Shown piece by piece: positions 11,556 to 19,703 of a DNA stretch of 23,481 nt (its first letter is position 1; every line of letters starts with the position of its first letter). Source of the DNA: a virus. The notes under the pieces were generated by a model. The model was given only the letters and a program-made list of their open reading frames with translations. It ran no database searches and was not told the origin of the DNA. A program made the position numbers and the translations under genes. The DNA lies in the IMG/VR virus record IMGVR_UViG_3300025137_000300, positions 1 through 23,481 of that record; one strand, 5' to 3'.

Positions 11556-14018
11556 ATGGCGATTGAGAAAGGTATATATTCTGCTCCCAAAGGAATAGAA
11601 GAAGAGATAGATAAAGCATCGGCAGGTGAGATGGTTGAGCAAGAATTAGAAATTGAAATAGTAAACCCTGATATGGTTACTTTAGATGATGGTTCTGTAG
11701 AGATTACTATCTTACCTACAAATGATGTCATGGGAAGTTTTAGTAGTAATATTGCTGAAGAGTTAGATGAAGATGTACTAGCTGTACTAGCTGATGATTT
11801 AGCAGGGATGATATCTTCTGATGTAGATAGCCGAAAAGATTGGGCTGACACGTACGTCAAAGGGCTAGATATTGTAGGATTTAAGTACGAAGAGCGTACT
11901 GAACCTTGGGATGGTGCTTGTGGAGTAAACTCTACTGTATTATCTGAAGCAGTCATTCGTTTTCAAGCGGAGACTATGAGTGAGACATTTCCCTCATCTG
12001 GCCCTGTAAGAGTAAAAATACTAGGCGAAGAGACAAAAGAAAAAGAAGAAGCAGCCAACCGTGTTAAAGCTGATATGAATTATCAGCTAACTGAAGAGAT
12101 GGTTGAGTATCGTCCTGAACATGAGCGTATGTTATATAGTCTAGGACTTGCAGGATCAGCGTTTAAGAAAGTTTACTTTGACCCTAACATAGGTAGGCAA
12201 GTAGCTGTTTACGTCCCAGCAGAGGACGTTATCGTGCCTTATGGGGCTTCTAACATAGAATCTGCTGAACGTGTAACTCATGTTATGCGCAAGACCAAGA
12301 ATGACCTGCGTAAACTACAACTAAGTGGTTTTTACCGTGACATAGACCTAGGTGAGCCACAATCTTTCCATACTGACATAGAAGAAAAGAAAGCTGAAGA
12401 TGGTGGCTTTTCTCTGACAGATGATGATCGTTACTCTTTATATGAGATACACGCAGATCTAACCATTGATGGGCTAGATGATGAAGATGATATAGCCAAG
12501 CCTTATATTGTTACTATGGAGCGTGGATCTAACGAAATACTATCTATAAGACGTAATTGGAACGAAGATGACGAGTTAATGTTAAAGCGTCAACACTTCG
12601 TACACTATGTATATATCCCCGGATTTGGCTTCTACGGCCTTGGTTTGATCCACATAATTGGTGGGTATGCTAGAGCAGGAACATCGCTTATACGACAGCT
12701 AGTAGATGCTGGTACATTGTCAAATCTTCCGGGGGGTCTGAAGGCTCGCGGGCTACGAATTAAAGGTGATGACACCCCTATAGAACCGGGGGAATGGAAG
12801 GATGTAGACGTACCATCTGGCAGCATTAGAGAGAATATAATGCCACTTCCATACAAGGAACCAAGTCAAACATTACTTGCGTTACTTAACCAAATAACTA
12901 CTGAAGGCCGCCGTCTAGGTGCTATTAGTGATATGGACATATCTGATATGTCTGCTAATGCTCCAGTAGGTACTACCCTAGCGTTGCTAGAACGAACTCT
13001 TAAACCTATGGCTGCTGTACAAGCTCGTGTTCACTATGCCATGAAACAAGAGTTTAAGATGCTTAAAGCTATTATGGCTGAATACGCACCTGAAGATTAT
13101 GACTACCAGCCGTCACGAGGTGAGATATCCGCACGTCAAGCGGACTATATGATGGTTGATGTAATACCTGTTAGTGATCCTAACAGCTCTACTATGGCTC
13201 AACGTGTAGTACAGTATCAAGCTGTATTGCAAATGTCCCAACAAGCCCCGCAGATATATAATCTGCCGCAACTACACCGTCAAATGATAGAAGTCATGGG
13301 TATAAAGAACGCAGACAAACTTGTACCTACGAAAGACGATGTAGCACCTACAGATCCTGTAAGCGAAAATATGAACGCGCTAACTGGTACCCCCATAAAA
13401 GCGTTCCTATATCAAGACCACGAAGCACACATTGCCGCACACCAAGCGTTTATGCAAGATCCTATGGTTGCACAGACTATCGGACAGAACCCACAAGCAC
13501 AACAGATTATGGCATCTCTAAATGCACATATCGCAGAGCATCTTGGGTTTAGATACCGTAAACAAATGGAAGAGAAGTTGGGCGCTACCCTACCACCACC
13601 AAACGAAGAGTTGCCAGAAGAAATTGAAATTCAGTTGGCACGGCTCGTTGCCGAAGGTGGCAAGCAGCTCACTCAACAGCATCAACAAGAAGCGGCACAA
13701 AAACAAGCGCAAGCACAACAGCAAGACCCCATGTTCCAGCTACAACAAGCAGAACTACAGGTCAAGCAGCAAGAAGTACAACGTAAGGCTCAGAAAGATC
13801 AAGCCGATATGCAAGTCAAACAAGCAGAACTTCAGCGAAAGACCCAGAAGGATCAAGCTGATGCAACCATAGATCTAGAACAACTCAAGCTAGATAGGCA
13901 GGAGTTGGAAATAGATGCCCAGAAAGCGGGCGCAAAACTAGCTGCCGATAGAAGGACAGCTAGCAATAAACTTGACCTTGATCTTATGAGAGAGGTTACT
14001 AACAAACGTAAGGAATAA
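11556..14018 (+). CDS. Portal protein
   Basis: The 820-aa protein has the pattern of large portals of short-tailed phages. After an acidic amino-terminal extension (1-70) comes a core with VLSEAVIRFQAETMSETFPS near 127, then VYVPAEDVIVPYGASNIESA near 222, then WNEDDELMLKRQHFVHYVY near 330. A dodecameric portal forms the channel for DNA packaging and the site for neck proteins. Residues about 690-805 are a long Gln/Lys/Glu-rich coiled coil, which may build a barrel reaching into the head as in P22. Within it, residues 735-770 are two tandem 18-residue repeats. It starts 12 nt after TerL with AGGCTAGGTC as a modest binding site. I am confident of function, less of the exact subfamily. Confidence 0.92.
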   Translation: MAIEKGIYSAPKGIEEEIDKASAGEMVEQELEIEIVNPDMVTLDDGSVEITILPTNDVMGSFSSNIAEELDEDVLAVLADDLAGMISSDVDSRKDWADTYVKGLDIVGFKYEERTEPWDGACGVNSTVLSEAVIRFQAETMSETFPSSGPVRVKILGEETKEKEEAANRVKADMNYQLTEEMVEYRPEHERMLYSLGLAGSAFKKVYFDPNIGRQVAVYVPAEDVIVPYGASNIESAERVTHVMRKTKNDLRKLQLSGFYRDIDLGEPQSFHTDIEEKKAEDGGFSLTDDDRYSLYEIHADLTIDGLDDEDDIAKPYIVTMERGSNEILSIRRNWNEDDELMLKRQHFVHYVYIPGFGFYGLGLIHIIGGYARAGTSLIRQLVDAGTLSNLPGGLKARGLRIKGDDTPIEPGEWKDVDVPSGSIRENIMPLPYKEPSQTLLALLNQITTEGRRLGAISDMDISDMSANAPVGTTLALLERTLKPMAAVQARVHYAMKQEFKMLKAIMAEYAPEDYDYQPSRGEISARQADYMMVDVIPVSDPNSSTMAQRVVQYQAVLQMSQQAPQIYNLPQLHRQMIEVMGIKNADKLVPTKDDVAPTDPVSENMNALTGTPIKAFLYQDHEAHIAAHQAFMQDPMVAQTIGQNPQAQQIMASLNAHIAEHLGFRYRKQMEEKLGATLPPPNEELPEEIEIQLARLVAEGGKQLTQQHQQEAAQKQAQAQQQDPMFQLQQAELQVKQQEVQRKAQKDQADMQVKQAELQRKTQKDQADATIDLEQLKLDRQELEIDAQKAGAKLAADRRTASNKLDLDLMREVTNKRKE
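13758..13865 (+). repeat. 54-bp in-frame tandem repeat in the portal coiled coil
   Basis: Two 18-codon units encode QVKQQEVQRKAQKDQADM and QVKQAELQRKTQKDQADA, identical at 14 of 18 residues. The DNA copies differ at more positions than the protein, so this is not a recent duplication. The repeat fits coiled-coil periodicity and could set the length of the portal barrel. Confidence 0.7.
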
Positions 14019-14020
14019 GT

Positions 14021-14218
14021 ATGGCTACTACCGTCTTTGACGTGCTAACAAAACAAATCGAGGATGCGACATCCTCCGCAACAGAGTTTCTTGAGAATGG
14101 TTCAGCTACAGATTATGCGAACTACCGAGAAGTGGTTGGTTTGATACGAGGTCTTCAAACTAGCTTATCTTTCGTAAAAGACCTTTCGCGCAATTATATG
14201 GATGATGACAATGACTGA
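14021..14218 (+). CDS. Small helical protein between portal and co-chaperonin (65 aa)
   Basis: It starts with ATG two nt after the portal stop, after AAGGAAT. The peptide (MATTVFDVLTKQIEDATSSA, then a tract containing YREVVGLIRGLQTSLSFVKDL, ending MDDDND) is predicted to be two helices with an acidic end. It has no membrane segment. Small helical proteins at this site occur in related virion clusters, but I do not know their function. Its end overlaps the start of the GroES-like gene in another frame, so the two are probably co-translated. Confidence 0.75.
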   Translation: MATTVFDVLTKQIEDATSSATEFLENGSATDYANYREVVGLIRGLQTSLSFVKDLSRNYMDDDND

Positions 14219-14591
14219 TTTAACATCAAACCCCGAAGTAACTGAAGAAGAGTTGGAACATCAAATACCTACTCCCGTAGGTTATAGAGTCCTAGTAGCA
14301 ATGCCTGAGGTAGAAGACACTTACGGTGATACCGGAATTATCAAATCAAGCAAAGAAATGCACCATGATTATATTATGTCTACTATTGGGCTTGTATTGG
14401 ATATGGGCAGACAAGCCTACTCGGATGAAGATCGTTTCCCCGATGGCCCTTGGTGCAAGGCAGGAGATTACGTCATGTTCCGTGCTAACACAGGGACGAG
14501 ATTTAAAGTAGGTGGTGTTGAGTATCGTTTAATGAATGATGACTCAATTGAAGCAGTAGTTAACGATCCTCGTGGCGTTACACGAGTGTAA
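14202..14591 (+). CDS. GroES-like co-chaperonin (Cpn10 fold)
   Basis: The protein lines up with GroES along its length. PVGYRVLVAMPEVE matches the first strand (GroES PLHDRVIVKRKEVE). TYGDTGIIKSS lies where the mobile loop with GGIVL contacts GroEL. STIGLVLDMG matches TRGEVLAVG. CKAGDYVMF matches VKVGDIVIF, and NDDSIEAVV matches ESDILAIV. At 129 aa it is longer than GroES (97 aa); the extra length is mainly an amino-terminal acidic segment and an insertion before the KAGD strand. Like T4 gp31, it probably replaces or assists host GroES so that GroEL can fold the capsid protein. It sits between portal and scaffold. Starts at 14202, 14205 and 14211 are all possible; no strong SD site decides. 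Confidence 0.85.
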   Translation: MMTMTDLTSNPEVTEEELEHQIPTPVGYRVLVAMPEVEDTYGDTGIIKSSKEMHHDYIMSTIGLVLDMGRQAYSDEDRFPDGPWCKAGDYVMFRANTGTRFKVGGVEYRLMNDDSIEAVVNDPRGVTRV

Positions 14592-14601
14592 GGAGAGTAT
14601 T

Positions 14602-15618
14602 ATGGGATTCCAAAAAGTTGAGTATAGTTTTCCTGATGAACCTGAAGGAGAAGGTAAAAGGCCAGAGATTGAGATAGAAAAATCTACTGCTGTAGAGATT
14701 GACTTGTCTGGTAAACAACCTGAAGAAAAACCTGCTAAAGAAACAGTAGCAGAAGAAAAAGAAGATTTGGAGATCGAAGTTGTAGATGACACTCCAAAAG
14801 CGGATAGAAACAGAAAAGCTTCTAAGCCTCCTGAAGATGTTACTGATGAAGAGCTAGAAGACTATTCTGAAAAAGTCCAAAATAGAATTAAACATTTTAG
14901 CAAAGGTTATCACGATGAGCGTAGGGCTAAAGAACAAGCTTTACGTGAACGACAAGAGCTAGAGAGTTTTGCTAAAAAGTTAGTTGACGAAAACAAAAGC
15001 TTAAAAAGTAATGTGGAGAAAAACCAAGAAGCGTTGCTTGAACAGGCTAAGAAAAACTCAGCTATAGAAATGCTTTCTGCCAAACGCTCATATAAACAAG
15101 CATATGAGGCCGGAGACGCAGATAAACTGTTAGAGGCACAGGAAAAGTTAACCAATGCTAAGATAAAGGCAGATAAGTTAGCTAATTTTAAACCTGAACC
15201 TTTACAAGAAGAAGAGAATGAGGTACAACTACCTACACAAGAGTCCGCCCCCGAAACCGTAGTTGACTCCAGAGCCTCAGAATGGGCAGAAAATAACCCG
15301 TGGTTTGGTTCTGATAAAGAGATGACAGGTTTTGCTATGGGGCTGCATGAACGACTTGTTAGTGAGGGTGTAGACCCTGCTAGTGATGAATACTACGAGA
15401 CTATAAATACTCGTATGCAGAAAGTGTTTCCCGAAAGTTTCGGGGATGAGCCAGTGACAAAGACTAAACGGCAGACAAATGTGGTTGCACCCGCTACGCG
15501 GAGCACATCACCTAAAAAGGTGAAATTAACGCAAACACAAGTGGCTATCGCTAAAAAACTTGGAGTTCCACTGGATTTATACGCCAAAAAGGTTGCTGAA
15601 GAGATGAGGAAAATATAA
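14602..15618 (+). CDS. Capsid scaffolding protein (probable)
   Basis: The ATG at 14602 (MGFQKVEYSF) has AAGGAGAG 6 nt upstream. An in-frame start 30 nt earlier lies inside the preceding gene and lacks such a site. The 338-aa protein is highly charged. It has an acidic, low-complexity first third (EEKPAKETVAEEKEDLEIEV), a long coiled coil from about 105 to 190, then EWAENNPWFGSDKEM and a basic carboxyl end (SPKKVKLTQTQVAIAKKLGV). Acidic start, coiled coil and basic helical end are typical of scaffolds, whose carboxyl end binds the capsid protein. Position before the capsid genes agrees. No protease domain is visible, so this is probably an exit-type scaffold. Confidence 0.8.
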   Translation: MGFQKVEYSFPDEPEGEGKRPEIEIEKSTAVEIDLSGKQPEEKPAKETVAEEKEDLEIEVVDDTPKADRNRKASKPPEDVTDEELEDYSEKVQNRIKHFSKGYHDERRAKEQALRERQELESFAKKLVDENKSLKSNVEKNQEALLEQAKKNSAIEMLSAKRSYKQAYEAGDADKLLEAQEKLTNAKIKADKLANFKPEPLQEEENEVQLPTQESAPETVVDSRASEWAENNPWFGSDKEMTGFAMGLHERLVSEGVDPASDEYYETINTRMQKVFPESFGDEPVTKTKRQTNVVAPATRSTSPKKVKLTQTQVAIAKKLGVPLDLYAKKVAEEMRKI

Positions 15619-16067
15619 TGGCCGAGAACAGATTAAACCGTGAATTAGAAACCCGTGAAAAAACAGTGCGTAAGCAAGCTTGGAATAGGCCAGAAGTATT
15701 ACCTTCTCCTACACCTGAAGCTGGATACGCTTATCGTTGGATTCGAGTAGCTACACAAGGCAATGTTGACGCCACTAATGTTTCTTCAAAGTTACGTGAA
15801 GGTTGGGAGCCTGTAAAAGCATCAGACCATCCAGAAATTACACTAGTCACAATCGAGAATGAACGATTTAAAGATAATGTAATTATTGGTGGTTTAATGT
15901 TATGTAAAGCTCCTAGCGAAATGGTTGAAGAACGTACAGAATACTATGAGGGACAAACTAGGTCTCAAATGGAGTCTGTAGATAACAACCTCATGCGAGA
16001 GAGTGATGCTCGTATGCCGCTATTTAATGAGCGGAAAACGAAAGTTACCTTTGGTAAAGGAACTTAA
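15618..16067 (+). CDS. Virion-associated protein between scaffold and capsid genes (149 aa)
   Basis: The start overlaps the scaffold stop as TAATG. The peptide begins MAENRLNRELETREKTVRK. It contains GYAYRWIRVATQGNVDATNV and a run of beta-type segments, and ends ARMPLFNERKTKVTFGKGT. I have seen this pattern, including the Pro-Leu-Phe-x-x-Arg ending, in proteins at the same place in other environmental phages, where no function is established. A minor capsid or assembly role is inferred from position. No enzymatic motif is present. Confidence 0.7.
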   Translation: MAENRLNRELETREKTVRKQAWNRPEVLPSPTPEAGYAYRWIRVATQGNVDATNVSSKLREGWEPVKASDHPEITLVTIENERFKDNVIIGGLMLCKAPSEMVEERTEYYEGQTRSQMESVDNNLMRESDARMPLFNERKTKVTFGKGT

Positions 16068-16093
16068 TTTAATCTTTAAAAAGGATGGATATT

Positions 16094-16708
16094 ATGGCTG
16101 CTACAGCTTCCCCATACGGGTTCGTTCCCGTACGTAAAGCTGACGGTACACCTTATGCAGGTGCCCGTGATGCTTTTCTTATTACTCCTGCTGGCGTAGC
16201 TCAGAACATTGGCTACGGTTCTATTGTTGAGCTAAATGCAGGATACGTGCAACTCGCTTCTGGTACAGGTGCAGACGCAACTACTAACAACCTAGGAGGC
16301 AGCAGTATTGGCGCTCTAGGTGTGTTTGTTGGATGCGAATACATCAATGCTGAAGGGCAGTTGATTTTTGCTCAGTATTACCCCTCAGGCACTGCTAACG
16401 CTACTGCTTACGTGGTAACTGACCCCGGTGTAACCTTCCAAGTACAAGCTGATGGAGCTGTTGCTCAAACGGCTTTGGGGCATAACGCTCCTTTGACTGG
16501 CGCACAGAACGCAACTACTTCTGTAAACACAGTTACTGGTAAGTCTAACGTTGCATTGGACGCTACTACTGCTACTGCAACTAAGGCGTTTAAAGTGATT
16601 GGTTTTGTAACCAAGACTGGTTCTGCCATTGGCGACGCTAAGACTGATGTTTTAGTTAAATTTAACCTACCGTACCATCAAATGGGTACTGGCATTGTAG
16701 GAGAATAA
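16094..16708 (+). CDS. Capsid decoration or head-fibre type protein (204 aa)
   Basis: I start at ATG 16094 (MAATASPYGFVPVRKADG), with AAGGATGGA upstream; an ATG at 16085 lies inside that binding site. The protein is rich in Ala, Thr, Gly and Val with few charges, as expected of a beta-structured surface protein, and has no signal peptide. Proteins beginning SPYGF.PVRK directly before the major capsid gene occur in several environmental phages, and I take this to be a head decoration protein. The alternating small polar residues and NATTSVNTVTGKSN stretch suggest exposed loops. The function is inferred from position and composition. Confidence 0.65.
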   Translation: MAATASPYGFVPVRKADGTPYAGARDAFLITPAGVAQNIGYGSIVELNAGYVQLASGTGADATTNNLGGSSIGALGVFVGCEYINAEGQLIFAQYYPSGTANATAYVVTDPGVTFQVQADGAVAQTALGHNAPLTGAQNATTSVNTVTGKSNVALDATTATATKAFKVIGFVTKTGSAIGDAKTDVLVKFNLPYHQMGTGIVGE

Positions 16709-16712
16709 TTAG

Positions 16713-17618
16713 ATGGCTATTTCAAGAAGTCAATTACTCAAAGAGCTACTCCCCGGATTGAACGCACTATTTGGGCTAGAGTACGCAAAGTATGGCGAAG
16801 AACACAAAGAGATTTTTGAGACTGAAAACTCTGATCGTTCTTTCGAGGAAGAAACTAAACTGTCTGGTTTTGGCTCTGCTCCAACTAAGGCAGAAGGTTC
16901 TGCAATCGAGTATGATAACGCGCAAGAAGCTTTCACTGCACGATACACGCATGAAACTGTTGCTATGGGCTTTGCAATCACTGAAGAAGCGATTGAAGAT
17001 AACCTATACGACTCGCTATCTGCCCGTTACACTAAAGCACTAGCTCGCGCTATGGCTTACACCAAGCAAGTAAAAGCAGCTACAGTTGTAAATAACGCTT
17101 TTGCTGGCACTACTTATGGAGACGGAAAAGTACTTTGTGCTACCGATCACCCTCTAGTTAGTGGTGGAACTAACTCAAACCGTCCAGCGGTTGCATCCGA
17201 TCTTAACGAAACTTCTCTAGAAGCTGCTGTTATTCAGATTGGTGCTTGGACTGATGAGCGTGGTTTGAAAATTGCTGCACAGCCTAAGAAACTCATTATC
17301 CCATCAAACTTGCAATTCGTTGCAACTCGTTTGCTTGAGACTGAGGGACGTGTTGGCACTGCGGACAATGACATCAATGCTCTACGCAATAACGGTGCTA
17401 TCCCACAAGGATACGCGGTTAACCATTATCTAACCGATACTGATGCGTGGTTCTTGATGACTGACGTACCTAACGGCTTGAAGCACTTTACCCGTTCTCC
17501 AATGGCTACATCTATGGATGCAGACTTTGACACTGGTAACAGTCGCTATAAAGCTCGTGAGCGTTACTCATTCGGTGTTTCCGATCCACTGGGTATCTTC
17601 GGATCTCCGGGGGCGTAA
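16713..17618 (+). CDS. Major capsid protein (Mu gpT-like / HK97 fold)
   Basis: The 301-aa protein has the pattern of the Mu gpT-like major head subunit family. It has an amino-terminal helical part (LLKELLPGLNALFGLEYAKY), then FTARYTHETVAMGFAITEEAIEDN, then ALARAMAYTKQVKAATVVNN, and LCATDHPLVSGGTNSNRPAV in the middle. The end is RERYSFGVSDPLGIFGSPGA. It builds the icosahedral shell on the scaffold. No amino-terminal prodomain is evident, which fits a separate scaffold gene. It ends just before a strong terminator, as expected for the most abundant product. It is the likely client of the phage GroES-like protein. Confidence 0.9.
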   Translation: MAISRSQLLKELLPGLNALFGLEYAKYGEEHKEIFETENSDRSFEEETKLSGFGSAPTKAEGSAIEYDNAQEAFTARYTHETVAMGFAITEEAIEDNLYDSLSARYTKALARAMAYTKQVKAATVVNNAFAGTTYGDGKVLCATDHPLVSGGTNSNRPAVASDLNETSLEAAVIQIGAWTDERGLKIAAQPKKLIIPSNLQFVATRLLETEGRVGTADNDINALRNNGAIPQGYAVNHYLTDTDAWFLMTDVPNGLKHFTRSPMATSMDADFDTGNSRYKARERYSFGVSDPLGIFGSPGA

Positions 17619-17634
17619 GGTAACGTGTTTTACT

Positions 17635-17658
17635 AAGGGAGCTTCGGCTCCCTTTTTT
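17635..17658 (+). terminator. Rho-independent terminator after the capsid gene
   Basis: AAGGGAGC-TTCG-GCTCCCTT is an 8-bp stem with a UUCG tetraloop, followed by further T residues. It starts 16 bp after the major capsid stop. The same loop is used in the terminator at 7813-7838. It should reduce transcription into the downstream virion genes. Confidence 0.92.
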
Positions 17659-17662
17659 ATGT

Positions 17663-17692
17663 TTGACGCAAAGATATATACTGTGATATGTT
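17663..17692 (+). promoter_or_regulatory. Probable promoter for downstream virion genes
   Basis: TTGACG (5/6 match to the -35 box) at 17663-17668 is followed after 18 bp by TATGTT (4/6) at 17687-17692, with TGA in front forming an extended -10. It lies right after the terminator and ahead of a leader of about 90 nt. This would restart transcription for the genes from 17785. The -10 box is imperfect, so confidence is moderate. Confidence 0.4.
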
Positions 17693-17763
17693 CTCTTATA
17701 TCGGGAAACAATCCGGTGAATCTGACAGACCCGACTGACGACATGTAGACAGATTTGCTTTAA

Positions 17764-17775
17764 CTCACATGTGAG
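17764..17775. repeat. 12-bp perfect palindrome near a ribosome binding site
   Basis: CTCACATGTGAG is its own reverse complement and ends 9 bp before the ATG of the 17785 gene. Its GTGAG end forms part of the likely ribosome binding site (GAGAA). It could be a protein-binding site or a small RNA hairpin affecting initiation. Confidence 0.4.
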
Positions 17776-17784
17776 AACTTTATA

Positions 17785-18255
17785 ATGGCTAATACTACTT
17801 TTGCTGGCCCTATACGGGCAGGTAACATCCGAAATACTATTGGAACAACTGTAGGTGAAGATGTTGCTAACGTAGGCTACGTTGTAATGACCCAACAACA
17901 CGTAGCTGACCTATCAGGTGGCGCACTTACTGCATCATCTACTGACATAGTTATTCCTGCAAACTCTAAGATTGTAAATATCATAATTGACCTAGAGACG
18001 GCTGCTAACACAACTACTAATATAAGTGTTGGTCAAGCGGGCGGAAATAACAATACTTTCATTAACGCTGTCGCTTCAGGCACAAGTGTAGGACTTAAAA
18101 CAATTACCACGCAAGGTGGTGGTACGTTAGAGTGGAAAGACACTGGTTCTTCTGATCTACGTCTTACTGTTACTTCTTCTGCTGGAACTAATGCAGGCTC
18201 TGCGGTAATTACTGTAATGTATGCACAGGCGTTTAATACTGCAATTCAACCGTAA
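17785..18255 (+). CDS. Beta-rich virion protein (156 aa)
   Basis: The protein starts MANTTFAGPIRAGNIRNTIG and is rich in Thr, Ala, Asn and Gly, with almost no Cys or Trp. This composition and the pattern GPxRxGxI...TTG near the start match virion proteins encoded after the capsid gene in many environmental phages. It probably decorates the head or forms part of a fibre. There is no membrane segment or signal peptide. It is the first gene after the terminator and promoter pair, so its level can be set apart from the capsid gene. The exact location in the particle is unknown. Confidence 0.65.
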   Translation: MANTTFAGPIRAGNIRNTIGTTVGEDVANVGYVVMTQQHVADLSGGALTASSTDIVIPANSKIVNIIIDLETAANTTTNISVGQAGGNNNTFINAVASGTSVGLKTITTQGGGTLEWKDTGSSDLRLTVTSSAGTNAGSAVITVMYAQAFNTAIQP

Positions 18256-18265
18256 GGAGTAGATT

Positions 18266-18856
18266 ATGTCTTCTGACATTCAATCGACATTTATTTCTGC
18301 CGCAGCAGCAAGCGCAACAGCTATATCTACGGCTGCCGCAGTGGGTAATAACGCGGCACTTACGTTGACTGCTAGTCCTTATGTTACTGATGCTGCCCGA
18401 AAGATAACTATTACTTCTGCGGGTGATGATGACGCAATCTCTTTTGATATTATTGGACTAGATCAAGATGGTAATGCTGCTAGTGAAAGAGTTACAGGCG
18501 CTGATACAGGTGTGGTTTCAAGTGTAAACTACTATACGTCTATAACTTCCATAACAGCGGTAGGTGATCCCGCAGCTAACGTTAGTGCAGGTACTAGTAA
18601 TAGTGTAGCCGCATCTATCTTTGGCGGAAGGTTACGTTTAAAAGGTTTGTATGCAGTAAATACAGCTAGTGCAGGAACTATATCTTTCCGTGATACTAGC
18701 CCTACAGGAACGGTCCGTATGCAGTTTAATACTGTAGGTTCCGCTACAACTTCTGAGTATCCTGATGTACCAGACGACGGTATATTGTTTAAAGATGCTG
18801 GTTACGTTGAATACTCAGCCGCTAACATGTCTTCGATAACTGTATTTTATGCGTAA
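18266..18856 (+). CDS. Beta-rich virion protein (196 aa)
   Basis: AAGGAG lies 6 nt before the ATG. The peptide is Ala/Thr/Ser-rich (MSSDIQSTFISAAAASATAI) with ITSAGDDDAISFDIIGLDQ near residue 50 and repeated beta-strand segments, in the style of immunoglobulin-like or jelly-roll surface proteins. This ITSAGDD...DQDGNA pattern is familiar from uncharacterised phage structural proteins. It pairs with the preceding gene in composition and probably location, perhaps as a head fibre or decoration. The last 8 bp overlap the start of the next gene. Function is inferred. Confidence 0.65.
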   Translation: MSSDIQSTFISAAAASATAISTAAAVGNNAALTLTASPYVTDAARKITITSAGDDDAISFDIIGLDQDGNAASERVTGADTGVVSSVNYYTSITSITAVGDPAANVSAGTSNSVAASIFGGRLRLKGLYAVNTASAGTISFRDTSPTGTVRMQFNTVGSATTSEYPDVPDDGILFKDAGYVEYSAANMSSITVFYA

Positions 18857-19151
18857 GTACTATAAAAGAGGTGGCGGAGTAGGCATGAAAGGTATGTCTA
18901 TTAAGAGTGGTGATAAACGTGCTACTAAGTCTGGCGCGGGTATGACTAAAAAAGGCGTAGCTAAGTACAGAAGAAATAACCCCGGATCTAAGCTACAAAC
19001 TGCGGTTACTGAAGACAAACCAACTGGCAAGCGGGCAAGTAGGCGTAAGTCCTATTGTGCTCGTTCTGCTGGACAAATGAAAAAATTTCCTAAAGCGGCT
19101 AAAGACCCTAATTCAAGGTTACGGCAAGCTAGGAAACGATGGAAATGTTAG
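18849..19151 (+). CDS. Small basic protein, DUF6321-like (100 aa)
   Basis: This Lys/Arg/Gly-rich protein begins MRKYYKRGGG. The part from MTKKGVAKYRRNNPGSKLQT through GKRASRRKSYCARSAGQMKK to RLRQARKRWKC at the end matches my memory of DUF6321, found in aquatic phages. The net charge is strongly positive, so it may bind DNA, perhaps inside the head, but this is not shown. The start has no SD site and overlaps the previous gene; MKGMSIKSG at 18888 is an alternative with GGAGTAGGC upstream. I prefer 18849 because the next small gene at 19703 starts with nearly the same MRRYYKSGG. Confidence 0.7.
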   Translation: MRKYYKRGGGVGMKGMSIKSGDKRATKSGAGMTKKGVAKYRRNNPGSKLQTAVTEDKPTGKRASRRKSYCARSAGQMKKFPKAAKDPNSRLRQARKRWKC

Positions 19152-19160
19152 GAGAATATT

Positions 19161-19703
19161 GTGACGATTAGTAGAAATGCAATGTCAAAGCAAATGAGTA
19201 CTGGTGGAAAATCAAAAAAGTCAAAAATAACTGATGAAGAACAAGCTAAAATTGAATTTGATACTATGACTCAAAACTTAAACCTTAGTCCAAAAGAGAA
19301 AGCGGCTAAAAAGAAGCAGGAGCAAACAATGAAAATGAAAGACAAAAAAATGCCTAAGTACCAACGAGGTATGATGGTTGAAGCTGGGATGCCAGAGTCT
19401 GGTCCTCGAAAAAAGAAAAAACCTGTTCCACGTGCGCCGTACGATGATAGTGGCGTTAATGTAGGTGGTGGTCCAAAAGGTGGTCCTAAACCTAGTCCTA
19501 AAGGCGCTGGTGGTGTTATGGCAGGGGACAACCCTATGACAGGCGGTCCTATGCCTCCAAGCAAGGGTCGTGCTCCTATGGGTAAAGGTAGAGGCCGAGG
19601 TAGTAAGATGCCTATGATGAACAAAGGCGGTAAGGTTCGTGGCTGCGGTATGGCAAAACAAGGCGTTCGCAAGGCTAAAATGGTACGGATGAAAGGTTCA
19701 TAA
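19161..19703 (+). CDS. Basic Gly/Pro/Met-rich protein (180 aa)
   Basis: It starts with GTG, with AGGAGA 7 nt upstream. The first half is a charged helix (SPKEKAAKKKQEQTMKMKDK). The second half is low-complexity Gly, Pro, Lys and Met (GGGPKGGPKPSPKGAGG, then KGRAPMGKGRGRGSKMPMM). It ends NKGGKVRGCGMAKQGVRKAK, then MVRMKGS. The GG.VRG.G.A..GVRK ending is a tail I recall on several unrelated small phage proteins, and a related tail occurs in the genes at 19861 and 21465. This may be a shared sorting or packaging signal; that is inference. The stop overlaps the next start as TAATG. Confidence 0.6.
   Translation: MTISRNAMSKQMSTGGKSKKSKITDEEQAKIEFDTMTQNLNLSPKEKAAKKKQEQTMKMKDKKMPKYQRGMMVEAGMPESGPRKKKKPVPRAPYDDSGVNVGGGPKGGPKPSPKGAGGVMAGDNPMTGGPMPPSKGRAPMGKGRGRGSKMPMMNKGGKVRGCGMAKQGVRKAKMVRMKGS

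Noticed and set aside
19271-19672. Minus-strand frames of over 120 codons opposite the Gly/Pro/Met-rich virion protein
   Set aside because: Low-complexity GC-richer sequence leaves all frames open; the plus-strand frame has a binding site and coupled neighbours, the others have none.
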